A stretch of DNA of 30,556 nucleotides from JACVRM01 sp036824245 (GTDB lineage Bacteria > Actinomycetota > Thermoleophilia > Gaiellales > Gaiellaceae). A program made the translations under genes and the position numbers. The stretch covers positions 1 to 30,556 of the forward strand of contig DAITAO010000032.1 in NCBI GenBank assembly GCA_036824245.1, written 5' to 3'. The first letter of the stretch is position 1. Each line of letters starts with the position of its first letter. The notes under the pieces are model-generated. The model worked only from the letters and a program-made list of their open reading frames with translations. It did no database searches and had not been told where the DNA came from. This document shows, piece after piece, positions 9,702 through 16,308 of the stretch.

Positions 9702-10139
9702 TCAGGTTCGAAGCAACAGGCTCGCCCAGGGCCAATCGTCGACGTCGTCGCAAAGCCCCGCGTGGACCGGGTTCTCAACGACGTAGCGGCAGACCTCCTC
9801 GTACTGCCGCTCGTCCTCGATGAGGCGTGCGTCGTAACGGCCCTGAAAGAGGTGCCCGGTCCGGTCGTGGCGGCTGTTGTAGTGCTGCGCGTACCCTCCG
9901 TTGAGGCGCCGCATGCCTTGCGAGAGTGCCTCGAGCGGGCACTCGACCACGAGGTGGTAATGGTTCAGCATCAGACAGTATGCGTGGCACTCCCATCTGT
10001 GGCGTTCGGCCACGCCGGAGAGCAATAGGAGGAATCCGCGCCGATCGGCGTCGTCGGTGAAGATCGCCTGGCGTGCGTTCCCTCTAGCAGTGACGTGGAA
10101 GATGCCGTCGCCGAGGACCGACCGTGGCGCTCGAAGCAT
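9702..10139 (-). CDS. REP-associated tyrosine transposase (RAYT, Y1/IS200-like family)
   Basis: The 145 aa protein has the HUH motif NHYHLV (H60, H62) that holds the metal, followed by the RAYT core GGYAQHYN, HDRTGHLFQGRYDARLI and YVVENPVHAGL. Y83 or Y87 is the likely nucleophile. RAYTs are single-copy domesticated relatives of IS200/IS605 transposases that cut single-stranded REP hairpins. Length is typical and the frame intact. The gene lies between dnaB and purA with matching hairpins on both sides in opposite orientation, as expected for a REPtron. I see no evidence that it moves as an IS. Confidence 0.92.
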   Translation of the reverse strand: MLRAPRSVLGDGIFHVTARGNARQAIFTDDADRRGFLLLLSGVAERHRWECHAYCLMLNHYHLVVECPLEALSQGMRRLNGGYAQHYNSRHDRTGHLFQGRYDARLIEDERQYEEVCRYVVENPVHAGLCDDVDDWPWASLLLRT

Positions 10140-10206
10140 GCGGCGAATCTAGGCCCAGCCAGGCGCTTGCGAAACTGTCCGTGGAGAGTTCGTTACGAAT
10201 TCGGCA

Positions 10207-10410
10207 CGTCGAGCCCGACGGGACAGTCCCCTGCGGGGACAGTCCCTGCGTGTGGGGAGGTCGGACTTGGCGTCGGTTCGTCGAGCCTGACGGGACAGTC
10301 CCCTGCGGGGACAGTCCCTGCGTGTGGGAGGGCCGACTTGGCGTTGGTGCGTCGAGCCTGACGGGACGGTCCCCTGCGGGACAGTCCCCGCGAAGACAGT
10401 CTCTTTGGGG
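10207..10410. repeat. array of three REP units, 71-72 bp period
   Basis: Units begin at 10207, 10279 and 10350. Each opens with CGTCGAGCCTGAC (one base differs in the first) and then a hairpin with arms GGGACAGTCCCC and GGGGACAGTCCC around TGC (10220-10246, 10292-10318, 10363-10388; the third is imperfect). The spacers TGCGTGTGGGAGG and GACTTGGCGT are also shared by the first two. A fourth worn copy, AGACAGTCT, may follow at 10394. Orientation is opposite to hairpins A and B. The array lies between the dnaB stop and the RAYT start and could also end or protect dnaB mRNA. Confidence 0.85.
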
Positions 10411-10415
10411 CCCGC

Positions 10416-11762
10416 TTACGCGGCCGCCAGGTCGGCGAACTTGGCGTAGCGCTGCAGGAAGGAGAGCTTGACGGTGCCCGTCGGGCCGTTGCGGTGCTTC
10501 GAGAGGATTATCTCCGCGATGCCCTGGTCGGGGCTCTCGTCGTTGTAGTAGTCGTCCCGGTAGATGAAGGCCACGAGATCCGAGTCCTGCTCGAGCGAGC
10601 CCGAATCTCTCAGGTCGGAAAGGATGGGGCGCTTGTCGTGGCGCTGCTCCACGGCCCGCGAGAGCTGCGACATCGCGATGATCGGAAGGTCCAGCTCGCG
10701 CGCCAGCACCTTGAGCGAGCGCGAGATCTGGGAGACCTCCTGGACGCGGTTTTCGTAGTTCGAGTCCGACGTCATCAGCTGGAGGTAGTCGACGACGATC
10801 AGGCCGAGGTGCGGCTCCTTCGACTTGAGCCGCCGGGCCTTGGCCCGGATGCCCATGATCGTCATCGAGCCGGTGTCGTCGACGTAGATGGGCGCCTTTG
10901 CGAGCTTGTCGCACGCAGCGGTGAGGCGCGGCCAATCGTCCGCGGCCAGCTTGCCGCTGCGCAGTCGCTGCGACTCGACCTTCGCCTCGCTGCACATGAG
11001 CCGCTGCGTCACCTCGGCCTTCGACATCTCGAGGGTGAAGAGCGCGACCGGCACCTGCTTGCGGACGGCCAGGTTGGCGGCCATGCAGAGCGCGAGACCG
11101 GACTTGCCCATGCTCGGACGGGCCGCCACGATGATCAGGTTGCCGGGCTGGAACCCTGAGGTGATCCGGTCGAGATCGCGGAACCCGGACGCCACGCCGG
11201 TGATCTCCTCGCCGGCCTCGTAGAGCATCGTGATGCGCTCGAAGCTCTCCTTGAGCAGGTCCTCGATGTGGCTGAACTCGCTGGTGACCTGCTGCTGGGA
11301 GAGGTCGAAGACGATCTGCTCGGCGCGGTCGAGGAGATCCGCCGCGTCGCCGGGGCGCTCCCACCCCAGTCGGGCTACCTCACCGCCGGCGTAGATGAGG
11401 CCGCGCAGGATGGCCATCTCGCGCACGATGCGGGCGTAGTGCGCCGCGTTGGCGCTGGCCGGCACGAGCCGCGCCAGCTCGTGCATGCGGACGCGGCCGC
11501 CGGCATCCTCGAGCTCGCTCCGCTCCTCGAGCTCGTCGGCGACCGTGATCGCGTCGACCGGTTCACCCTTGGCGAAGAGCGCGAGGGCCGCGCGGTAGAT
11601 CCTGCCGTGGCTCTCGCGGTAGAAGTCGCCGGCGTCGACGACCTCGCTGACCGCTCCGATGGCGCCCGGCGAGAGCATCATGGCGCCGAGCACGGACTCC
11701 TCGGCGTCGAGATTCTGCGGCGGGACGTGCTCTGTGTCGGGGGCAGTGGCCGTCGGGGCCAT
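10416..11762 (-). CDS. dnaB: replicative DNA helicase
   Basis: DnaB is the hexameric 5'-3' helicase of the replication fork. The 448 aa protein has the N-terminal helical domain (VPPQNLDAEESVLGAMM), the linker helix region, and the RecA-like domain with Walker A ARPSMGKSG, Walker B LIVVDYLQLM, the MSQLSRAVEQR segment and the C-terminal SKHRNGPTG arginine-finger loop. No intein is present. I chose the ATG giving MAPTATAPDTEHVPPQN; the frame opens 12 codons earlier. It lies downstream of rplI but is separated by 257 bases with its own regulatory sites. Confidence 0.96.
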   Translation of the reverse strand: MAPTATAPDTEHVPPQNLDAEESVLGAMMLSPGAIGAVSEVVDAGDFYRESHGRIYRAALALFAKGEPVDAITVADELEERSELEDAGGRVRMHELARLVPASANAAHYARIVREMAILRGLIYAGGEVARLGWERPGDAADLLDRAEQIVFDLSQQQVTSEFSHIEDLLKESFERITMLYEAGEEITGVASGFRDLDRITSGFQPGNLIIVAARPSMGKSGLALCMAANLAVRKQVPVALFTLEMSKAEVTQRLMCSEAKVESQRLRSGKLAADDWPRLTAACDKLAKAPIYVDDTGSMTIMGIRAKARRLKSKEPHLGLIVVDYLQLMTSDSNYENRVQEVSQISRSLKVLARELDLPIIAMSQLSRAVEQRHDKRPILSDLRDSGSLEQDSDLVAFIYRDDYYNDESPDQGIAEIILSKHRNGPTGTVKLSFLQRYAKFADLAAA

Positions 11763-12019
11763 GGCTGCATTGATTACGGGACGGGCGTCGGACTGCAAGT
11801 CCGGTCAGGCCCCCCGGCGAACTACACGGTTTGCAGGAGAAAGGAACATCCGTTCGCCGTATGTTCCCCAGGCGACCGGACGTTGTCCCCGTTCCAGCCA
11901 ACAGCTCGGGTGTACGGATCCTTCGCTGTGTGCGGGGAGTTCGTGGGCGGCGTCCCCAGCCCCGGCCGCAGACGTGGACGCTTTGTGGAGAGCGTGCCAC
12001 CCGCCGGCGGCAGCCGACC
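11763..12019. other. dnaB-rplI intergenic region
   Basis: These 257 bases hold no convincing gene. They contain a LexA-type box and a wider inverted repeat (11844-11868). They also contain a small hairpin CGGAC, TGCAA, GTCCG near 11789, which is not a tRNA. No clear promoter hexamers could be assigned. Confidence 0.5.
11844..11857. promoter_or_regulatory. LexA-type (SOS) box upstream of dnaB
   Basis: On the minus strand the 14 bases CGAACGGATGTTCC fit the Gram-positive LexA consensus CGAACRNRYGTTYC at every position. The site is 82-95 bases before the dnaB ATG. It shares a half with a second inverted repeat, GGAACAT at 11844-11850 and ATGTTCC at 11862-11868 (11-base spacer). If LexA binds, dnaB would be damage-responsive here. 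Confidence 0.5.
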
Positions 12020-12694
12020 CTACGCGCTCTGCGTGTCGGCCGATCCTTCGGGCGAGCCGGACGCCGGCTCCTGCACGACCTCGTCGGTGAGCTCTGCGTC
12101 AGGCTGCTCGGGAGCCGCCTCGTCGCTCGGCTCGAGGTCGACGGTCTCTATGACCTCAACATCCTGAGCCTCTTCCACGGCCTCGGCTTCGGCTGCGGCT
12201 TCTGCGGCGGCCATCGCCTCGAGCTCCTCCTCCGGGGGGAGCTCTCCGCCCTCGGGAATGACCAGCGTCTTGACGTTCGCGTCCACGTCCTCGAAGAGCG
12301 AGATGGTCACCTCGTAGCGGCCGATGCGCTTGATCGACTCGGACAGCCCGATCTTGCGCCGGTCGACGCGAACCTTGCGCACCCGCCAGATCTCGTCGGC
12401 GATGTCGGTTGGCGTCACGGAGCCGAACAACGCGCCGGTCGGCCCCGCCTTCACCTCGAAGCGCAGCACCGTCTTCCCGAGCAACTCGGCGATCTCGTGC
12501 GCCTGCTCGGCACTGCGCGCTTCGTGGCGCGCCTTCTGGGCCTCGCGCTTGCGCAGCTCCGCGACCTTGGCGGCCGTGGCCACCTCGGCGAGCCGCCGGG
12601 GCAGGAGGTAGTTGCGCGCAAAGCCGCGGGCGACGTCGACGACCTCCCCGCGCAGGCCGACCTTCTCGACGTCCTGGAGGAGGATGATCTCCAC
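12020..12694 (-). CDS. rplI: 50S ribosomal protein L9 with long acidic tail
   Basis: The first 150 residues are ordinary L9: MEIILLQDVEKVGLRGEVV, then GFARNYLLPRRLAEVAT, the long helix, and the C-terminal domain ending DANVKTLVIPE. The start is GTG, two bases after the rpsR stop. About 70 further residues, nearly all Glu, Asp, Ala, Pro and Ser, make the protein 224 aa against the usual 148 or so. The tail looks disordered and is not a frameshift product, because reading frame and codon use continue unchanged. Confidence 0.95.
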   Translation of the reverse strand: MEIILLQDVEKVGLRGEVVDVARGFARNYLLPRRLAEVATAAKVAELRKREAQKARHEARSAEQAHEIAELLGKTVLRFEVKAGPTGALFGSVTPTDIADEIWRVRKVRVDRRKIGLSESIKRIGRYEVTISLFEDVDANVKTLVIPEGGELPPEEELEAMAAAEAAAEAEAVEEAQDVEVIETVDLEPSDEAAPEQPDAELTDEVVQEPASGSPEGSADTQSA

Positions 12695-12696
12695 GG

Positions 12697-12966
12697 CTAC
12701 CCCGAGACGTATGGGAGCAGCGCCATCTCGCGGGCGCGCTTGATCGCCACCGCCACCTGGCGCTGATGGCGCCGGCACGCACCGGTGATGCGCCTCGAGC
12801 GGATCTTGCCCTTCTCGGAGACGTAGCGCCGCAGCTGGCCGGTGTTCTTGTAATCGACCTCTTCGATCTTCTCCTTGCAGAAGTAACAGTTGCGGCGCCT
12901 GATCTGTGCGGTCGCCGGGCCGCCGCGCCGTCGTTGCTGCTTGTCTTTGTCCCTGTTGGGAGGCAT
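12697..12966 (-). CDS. rpsR: 30S ribosomal protein S18
   Basis: The 89 aa protein has a basic N terminus, NCYFCKEKIEEVDYKN, LRRYVSEKGKIRSRRITGAC and HQRQVAVAIKRAREMALLPYV, all normal for S18. The CxxC pair plus a later Cys suggests the zinc-binding form. Its ATG overlaps the ssb stop by one base (TGATG). S18 binds S6 on the 30S platform, and the two genes flank ssb as usual. Confidence 0.96.
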   Translation of the reverse strand: MPPNRDKDKQQRRRGGPATAQIRRRNCYFCKEKIEEVDYKNTGQLRRYVSEKGKIRSRRITGACRRHQRQVAVAIKRAREMALLPYVSG

Positions 12967-13391
12967 CAGAAGGGGATGTCGTCGTCGGTTGCCGTGGTGT
13001 CGAAGTCGGCGTTCTGCGCACCGGCCCCGGTCGGCACGAACTGCCCCTCTCCTTCGGGGCGGCCACCGAGGAACTGCACGGTGTCGGCGATGATCTCGAC
13101 TGCCTGACGCTTCGTGCCGTCCTGGGCCTCCCACTCGCGCCAGTCGAGACGTCCGTCGACGCCGACCGGACGGCCCTTGGACAGGTACTGCGAGCAGCTC
13201 TCTCCCTGCGCGCCCCACACGGTCACGTCGAAGTAGTTCGGCTTGTCGGTCCACTGGCCCGTCGCCTGGTCCTTCTGGCGCGTGTTGACCGCGATGCGCA
13301 GCTTGCAGACTGGTGTGCCGCTCGGCGTGTGCCTCAGCTCGGGGTCGCGGGTCAGGTTGCCCACCAGCACGACGCGGTTGATATTTGCCAC
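12966..13391 (-). CDS. ssb: single-stranded DNA-binding protein
   Basis: The 141 aa protein has the OB fold opening NRVVLVGNLTRDPELRHTPSG, then YFDVTVWGAQGESCSQYLSKG and VEIIADTVQFLGGRP, a short glycine-rich linker and the acidic tip DDDIPF that docks partner proteins. GTG start with AGGAGG four bases upstream, a strong ribosome site. It lies between rpsF and rpsR and is transcribed with them. Confidence 0.97.
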   Translation of the reverse strand: MANINRVVLVGNLTRDPELRHTPSGTPVCKLRIAVNTRQKDQATGQWTDKPNYFDVTVWGAQGESCSQYLSKGRPVGVDGRLDWREWEAQDGTKRQAVEIIADTVQFLGGRPEGEGQFVPTGAGAQNADFDTTATDDDIPF

Positions 13392-13410
13392 TTTTCCTCC
13401 TCTCGCGGGG

Positions 13411-13746
13411 CTAGGCCGCCTGCTCGTCCGCCGAGGCAGGTGCGGGTCCGGCCGTGCTTCTCGTGGTCCGCCGCACGGCCATCTGGCGCATTACGCCGTC
13501 GGTGATCTTCAGCACGCGCGATAGCTCGTCGAGCGTCTCGGCGGTGGAGCTGAAGAGCAGCAGGTGGTAGGTGCCCTCGCTCTTGTGGTCGATCTCGTAG
13601 GCGAGCTTGCGCCGACCCCACGGGTCGTGGCGCTCGACGGTGCCGCCGTGGCTCTCGATCAGCCCCCGGGCGCGCGTCACGATCTCGTCGTGACGCTCCT
13701 CCGGAAGCTCCGGATCGAGCATGAGCAGGATTTCGTACGCAGTCAC
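13411..13746 (-). CDS. rpsF: 30S ribosomal protein S6
   Basis: The 111 aa protein has the S6 pattern YEILLMLDPELPEE, HDPWGRRKLAYEIDHKSEGTYHLLLF and LKITDGVMRQMAVRR, followed by a short Ala/Pro-rich tail. GTG start. A Shine-Dalgarno-like AAGGAGG lies about 14 bases upstream, rather far, which may reflect the structured leader. It is the first gene of rpsF-ssb-rpsR-rplI. Confidence 0.96.
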   Translation of the reverse strand: MTAYEILLMLDPELPEERHDEIVTRARGLIESHGGTVERHDPWGRRKLAYEIDHKSEGTYHLLLFSSTAETLDELSRVLKITDGVMRQMAVRRTTRSTAGPAPASADEQAA

Positions 13747-13838
13747 TGTTCCCGGAGCCCTCCTTCCTTCGGTCTAGCGGCCTTGCCGGTGCTGCGCCGC
13801 CCGGGAGCACGGCGCCGAGGCAAGGCAGGAAGCGGGCC
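13747..13838 (-). promoter_or_regulatory. structured rpsF leader, candidate S6:S18 autoregulatory element
   Basis: The leader holds a nested hairpin at 13780-13826. The outer stem is GCCTTGCC/GGCAAGGC, the inner stem GTGCT/AGCAC. It is followed on the minus strand by GACCGAAGGAAGGAGG with the ribosome site. Many bacteria regulate rpsF operons through an S6:S18-binding leader with a conserved CCG. The position fits, but I cannot match the consensus by eye. Confidence 0.35.
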
Positions 13839-13865
13839 AGTGTAGCATCGCCCTGGTGAATCCAA
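13839..13865. promoter_or_regulatory. overlapping divergent promoters for rpsF (-) and the gene at 13856 (+)
   Basis: On the plus strand TAGCAT (13843-13848) ends seven bases before the GTG at 13856, fitting a leaderless start. On the minus strand TACACT (13839-13844) with TTGGAT (13860-13865) 15 bases upstream could serve rpsF. The spacing is short. The two -10 elements share bases, so the promoters may compete. Confidence 0.35.
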
Positions 13866-14155
13866 GGATCGCCGCGCTGGTCGGAGGTGTCGCACTCGCG
13901 GGCGCCGCCCTTTACCGGCTGACGCGCCGCGGAGCCGCGGCACCGCAGCCCGTGCCTACGCCTCCCGACCCACGTGCGGACGAGCTGCGACGCAAGCTCG
14001 CCGAATCTCGCGAGGTGGTCGGCGAGCAAGAGGAGTTCGAGTCGGCGGAGACGACCATCGACGCGGTCGAGGACGTCGAGGAACGGCGGCGCGAGATCCA
14101 CGAGCGCGGCCACGCCGCAGCGGAGCAGATGCGCGGTGACGAGACGGCCTCTTAG
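13856..14155 (+). CDS. small protein with N-terminal membrane helix and charged coiled coil, 99 aa
   Basis: Not a recognised family. The GTG start gives MNPRIAALVGGVALAGAALYRL, one hydrophobic helix that would anchor the protein, then RRGAAAPQPVPTPPDPRA (proline linker) and a highly charged helix (ADELRRKLAESREVVGEQEE, DVEERRREIHERGHAAAEQM) likely to coil. It is probably a membrane-tethered scaffold or structural protein. It diverges from rpsF and stands alone. Confidence 0.65.
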   Translation: MNPRIAALVGGVALAGAALYRLTRRGAAAPQPVPTPPDPRADELRRKLAESREVVGEQEEFESAETTIDAVEDVEERRREIHERGHAAAEQMRGDETAS

Positions 14156-14169
14156 CAGCACGTCTCGAA

Positions 14170-14276
14170 ACCCCATTTGACCGCCCCGGCCACGCCTTCT
14201 GGGAGAGTTCATCGCCACCAGGCCAGCGGATTCCGAAGGCATCGGGCGCAGTCGGGGCGGTCGGGGGAGATGGGGT
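14170..14276. repeat. long inverted repeat, candidate structured RNA or decayed mobile element
   Basis: Outer arms ACCCCAT (14170-14176) and ATGGGGT (14270-14276) enclose perfect ten-base inner arms GACCGCCCCG (14179-14188) and CGGGGCGGTC (14253-14262). The 64-base centre can fold further. There is no obvious target-site duplication. I could not match it to SRP RNA, 6S RNA or any riboswitch. Confidence 0.5.
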
Positions 14277-14327
14277 ACTGCTGCTGGCCCAGTGGTACCT
14301 AAGCACTCCGCAAGCGCCTTGAAAAGA

Positions 14328-14336
14328 TGTGGATAA
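14328..14336. promoter_or_regulatory. perfect DnaA box
   Basis: TGTGGATAA is the exact complement of the strong DnaA site TTATCCACA. It is a single site in a non-coding stretch, near replication genes dnaB and ssb. One box does not make an origin; it could titrate DnaA, help regulate, or be chance. Confidence 0.4.
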
Positions 14337-14501
14337 GTAGCGTCCTTGACAGCCGTAAAGCCGCTCTGTGCAGGCATAGTCGGCCGCGGTCGGCGCTGGC
14401 ACGCGCCTTCCCTTGTGCATGGTTTGTGCGCTCGCAGCGTGAAATTCGTGACGACTTCAACAGGCCCGAGGGCGAGCTGTGGAAGAAGCGGCCGGCGCGG
14501 G

Positions 14502-15146
14502 TCAGCGGCGCAGGAACGCTTCGGCACCATCCGCGAGCCCGCGGGCGACGCGCTGCCGGTAGGCCGCCGAGCGCAGCAGGCGCTGCTCCCGCGGGTTCGA
14601 GAGGAAGCCGGTCTCCACCAGCACGACCGGCACGTCGGCCCAGTTGAAACCGGTCAGGTCGCTGCGCCGGACGACGCCGCGGTCGGCAGCGCCTGTTGCG
14701 CGCAGGAGGTTGCCCTGAATCAGCCGGGCCGCACGCCGGCTGGCCGAGAAGATGTCGTCCGTCCAGCCCTCGCGGCGAGCCGGGTAGAGCGTCGAGACGC
14801 CACGCAGCGACGGATCGGCGGAGCCGTCCGCGTGCACCCGGAGCATGAGCGCCGCCCCACGCCGGTTGCAGAACTGCGCGCGCGCCACGTTGCCGCCGTT
14901 TCCGTAGCGGAAGGTCGGGCCGGTACGCGTCAGCGCTACACGAAAGCCGCGGCCCTCGAGCAACGCGCGTGCGCGGCGCGCGATTGCCAGAACGACCTCC
15001 GCCTCACCCGGGGCGCCGCCGCCGTCCTTGATCTTCGTCTCGCGGGCTCCCGGTCCGATCGGCTCGCGCTGAGTTCCGACCGCGGGCGGGGTGCCGTGCC
15101 CGGGGTCGAGGCAGATGAGCGCTGCGGCTAGCGTCTCCGCCAGCAC
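14502..15146 (-). CDS. N-acetylmuramoyl-L-alanine amidase (Amidase_3)
   Basis: This zinc amidase cuts the lactyl-amide bond between MurNAc and the stem peptide. ICLDPGHG (H17), GEAEVV (E48 or E50), LMLRVHADGS (H104) and LVETGFLSNPREQRLL (catalytic E177) are the family's metal and catalytic positions. The 214 aa product is essentially one catalytic domain. The N terminus from this GTG has only a weak hydrophobic stretch, so export is unclear and the start could be wrong. It follows the STAS gene by seven bases. Confidence 0.88.
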   Translation of the reverse strand: MLAETLAAALICLDPGHGTPPAVGTQREPIGPGARETKIKDGGGAPGEAEVVLAIARRARALLEGRGFRVALTRTGPTFRYGNGGNVARAQFCNRRGAALMLRVHADGSADPSLRGVSTLYPARREGWTDDIFSASRRAARLIQGNLLRATGAADRGVVRRSDLTGFNWADVPVVLVETGFLSNPREQRLLRSAAYRQRVARGLADGAEAFLRR

Positions 15147-15153
15147 GCGGCGT

Positions 15154-15522
15154 TCAGGCGGCGGGCGCGAGCAGCCGGGCGACGGCTTCGGCGAGCGAGT
15201 GCTCGACGCGGATCGAGCGGTCGAGGCCGGTGAGCCGGAAGATGCGCACGATACGCGGGTCGGTCGCGACCACCGTGAGGCTGCCGCCCGCTCGCTCCAG
15301 CGCCTTGGCGGCCGCCGCCATGATGCCCAGCGCGGTCGAGTCGAGGAAGGTCGTGCCGACCAGGTCGACGATCAGCCGGCTCTTGGCTTCGCCGCCGGTT
15401 CCGTCACCGAGCGCGCCGCGGAGCTCGTCCGCGCTGCTCAGATCGAGCTCGCCGTGCACGGACACGACGGTGGTCCGGTTGCCGAGCTGGGCCACAGTGA
15501 AGGCGGGATCAGCGTAAGTCAC
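15154..15522 (-). CDS. STAS-domain anti-sigma factor antagonist
   Basis: The 122 aa protein is a single STAS domain: TTVVSVHGELDLSSADELR, then RLIVDLVGTTFLDSTALGIM with the phosphorylatable Ser62 in the LDSTALG loop, and GGSLTVVATDPRIVRIFRLTGL. Such proteins bind an anti-sigma kinase when unphosphorylated and release a sigma factor. No kinase or sigma gene lies next to it. GTG start with GGAGG almost touching it, so a slightly different start is possible. Confidence 0.9.
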   Translation of the reverse strand: MTYADPAFTVAQLGNRTTVVSVHGELDLSSADELRGALGDGTGGEAKSRLIVDLVGTTFLDSTALGIMAAAAKALERAGGSLTVVATDPRIVRIFRLTGLDRSIRVEHSLAEAVARLLAPAA

Positions 15523-15618
15523 CCTCCGAGACTACAAAACAGTTCAAGGCTCTACCGGCCGGTCCCCTGTGTGTTTGCCCTGGCCTTGTGAGGGTTCGCT
15601 TACGAAATCCACCAACAG

Positions 15619-16308
15619 TCACACCATGGCCAAGCGGTAGCCGACGCCTCGCACCGTGACGAGCTGCTCGGGCTTGGCGGGGTCGCGCTCGATCTTGCGC
15701 CGCAGGTTCGAGATGTGGATGTCGCAGGCGCGCTGGTCGCCCACGTAGCTGCTCTCCCAGAGGTGCTGCATGATCTCGCGGCGCGAGAAGACGCGCTCGG
15801 GCTGCTCGGCGAGCAGCGCCAACAGCTTGAACTCGGAGGGCGTCAGCCGGACCGGCTCGCCGCCGACCGTGACGTGGTGTCGCACCGGGTCGATCTCCAG
15901 GCGGCCCAGGCGGCGCATTGCTCCGCCGGCGGCCCGCCTGTCCAGCTCCCGCCGGCGCAGTAGCGCGCGCACGCGACTGAGGAATTCGGCCATCGAGAAG
16001 GGTTTCGTGACGTAGTCGTCGGCCCCGCTCTCCAGCCCCAGCACACGGTCGACCTCCGCATCGCGGGCGCTCAGCATGATGATCGGAACATCGCTCGATT
16101 CGCGCAGCCGCCGGCAGACCTCGACGCCCGAGAGGTTCGGCAGCACGATGTCGAGCACCACGAGGTCGAAGGAGTCGTGCTCGGCGGCTCTCATCGCACG
16201 CTCCCCGTCCTCAGCCGTGACGACGTCGAAGCCTTCGCTCCCCAACGCGTAGCCGAGCGCGTCGAGGATGGCGGGCTCGTCGTCGATGACGAGGACGCGG
16301 CCCTTCAC
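15619..16308 (-). CDS. OmpR-family response regulator
   Basis: The 229 aa protein has a receiver domain (VLVIDDEPAIL with the acidic pocket D9/D10, phosphorylation site D53 in VVLDIVLPN, K102 in DDYVTKPFS) and a winged-helix output domain (LTPSEFKLLALLAEQPERVFS, DQRACDIHISNLRRKIERDP). Its GTG overlaps the kinase stop as GTGA, so kinase and regulator are made together. It binds DNA as a dimer after phosphorylation. The signal and targets are unknown. Confidence 0.95.
   Translation of the reverse strand: MKGRVLVIDDEPAILDALGYALGSEGFDVVTAEDGERAMRAAEHDSFDLVVLDIVLPNLSGVEVCRRLRESSDVPIIMLSARDAEVDRVLGLESGADDYVTKPFSMAEFLSRVRALLRRRELDRRAAGGAMRRLGRLEIDPVRHHVTVGGEPVRLTPSEFKLLALLAEQPERVFSRREIMQHLWESSYVGDQRACDIHISNLRRKIERDPAKPEQLVTVRGVGYRLAMV

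Larger units (their letters stand above)
14156..14501. other. 346 bp non-coding stretch
   Basis: No credible gene is seen on either strand. The stretch holds a long inverted repeat at 14170-14276, a small stem-loop (GGTACTG with CAGTGGTACC, 14274-14301), a perfect DnaA box at 14328-14336, and a TTGACA at 14346 without a good -10 at normal spacing. The A+T level around 14310-14350 is higher than elsewhere in the window. Confidence 0.5.

Noticed and set aside
10196..10209. GAATTCGGCACG, resembling a cloning adaptor
   Set aside because: A similar 12-mer occurs at about 21430 in natural context next to trpA; treated as chance and not contamination.
10207..10410. CRISPR-like array
   Set aside because: The spacers are themselves repeated, the repeats are long hairpins, there are only three units and no cas genes; the RAYT next door explains them as REP elements.
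11760..11798. 12-codon longer start for dnaB
   Set aside because: The extension has no similarity to DnaB N termini and no ribosome site; the ATG at 11762 is the simpler start.
11784..11818. tRNA-Cys-like anticodon arm around TGCAA
   Set aside because: Only a five-base stem with a five-base loop; no acceptor, D or T arms can be drawn.
14170..14276. 4.5S/SRP RNA gene
   Set aside because: The apical GGAA loop with the conserved symmetric loop bases is not present in the right order, although CCAGG and a terminal GC stem looked suggestive.
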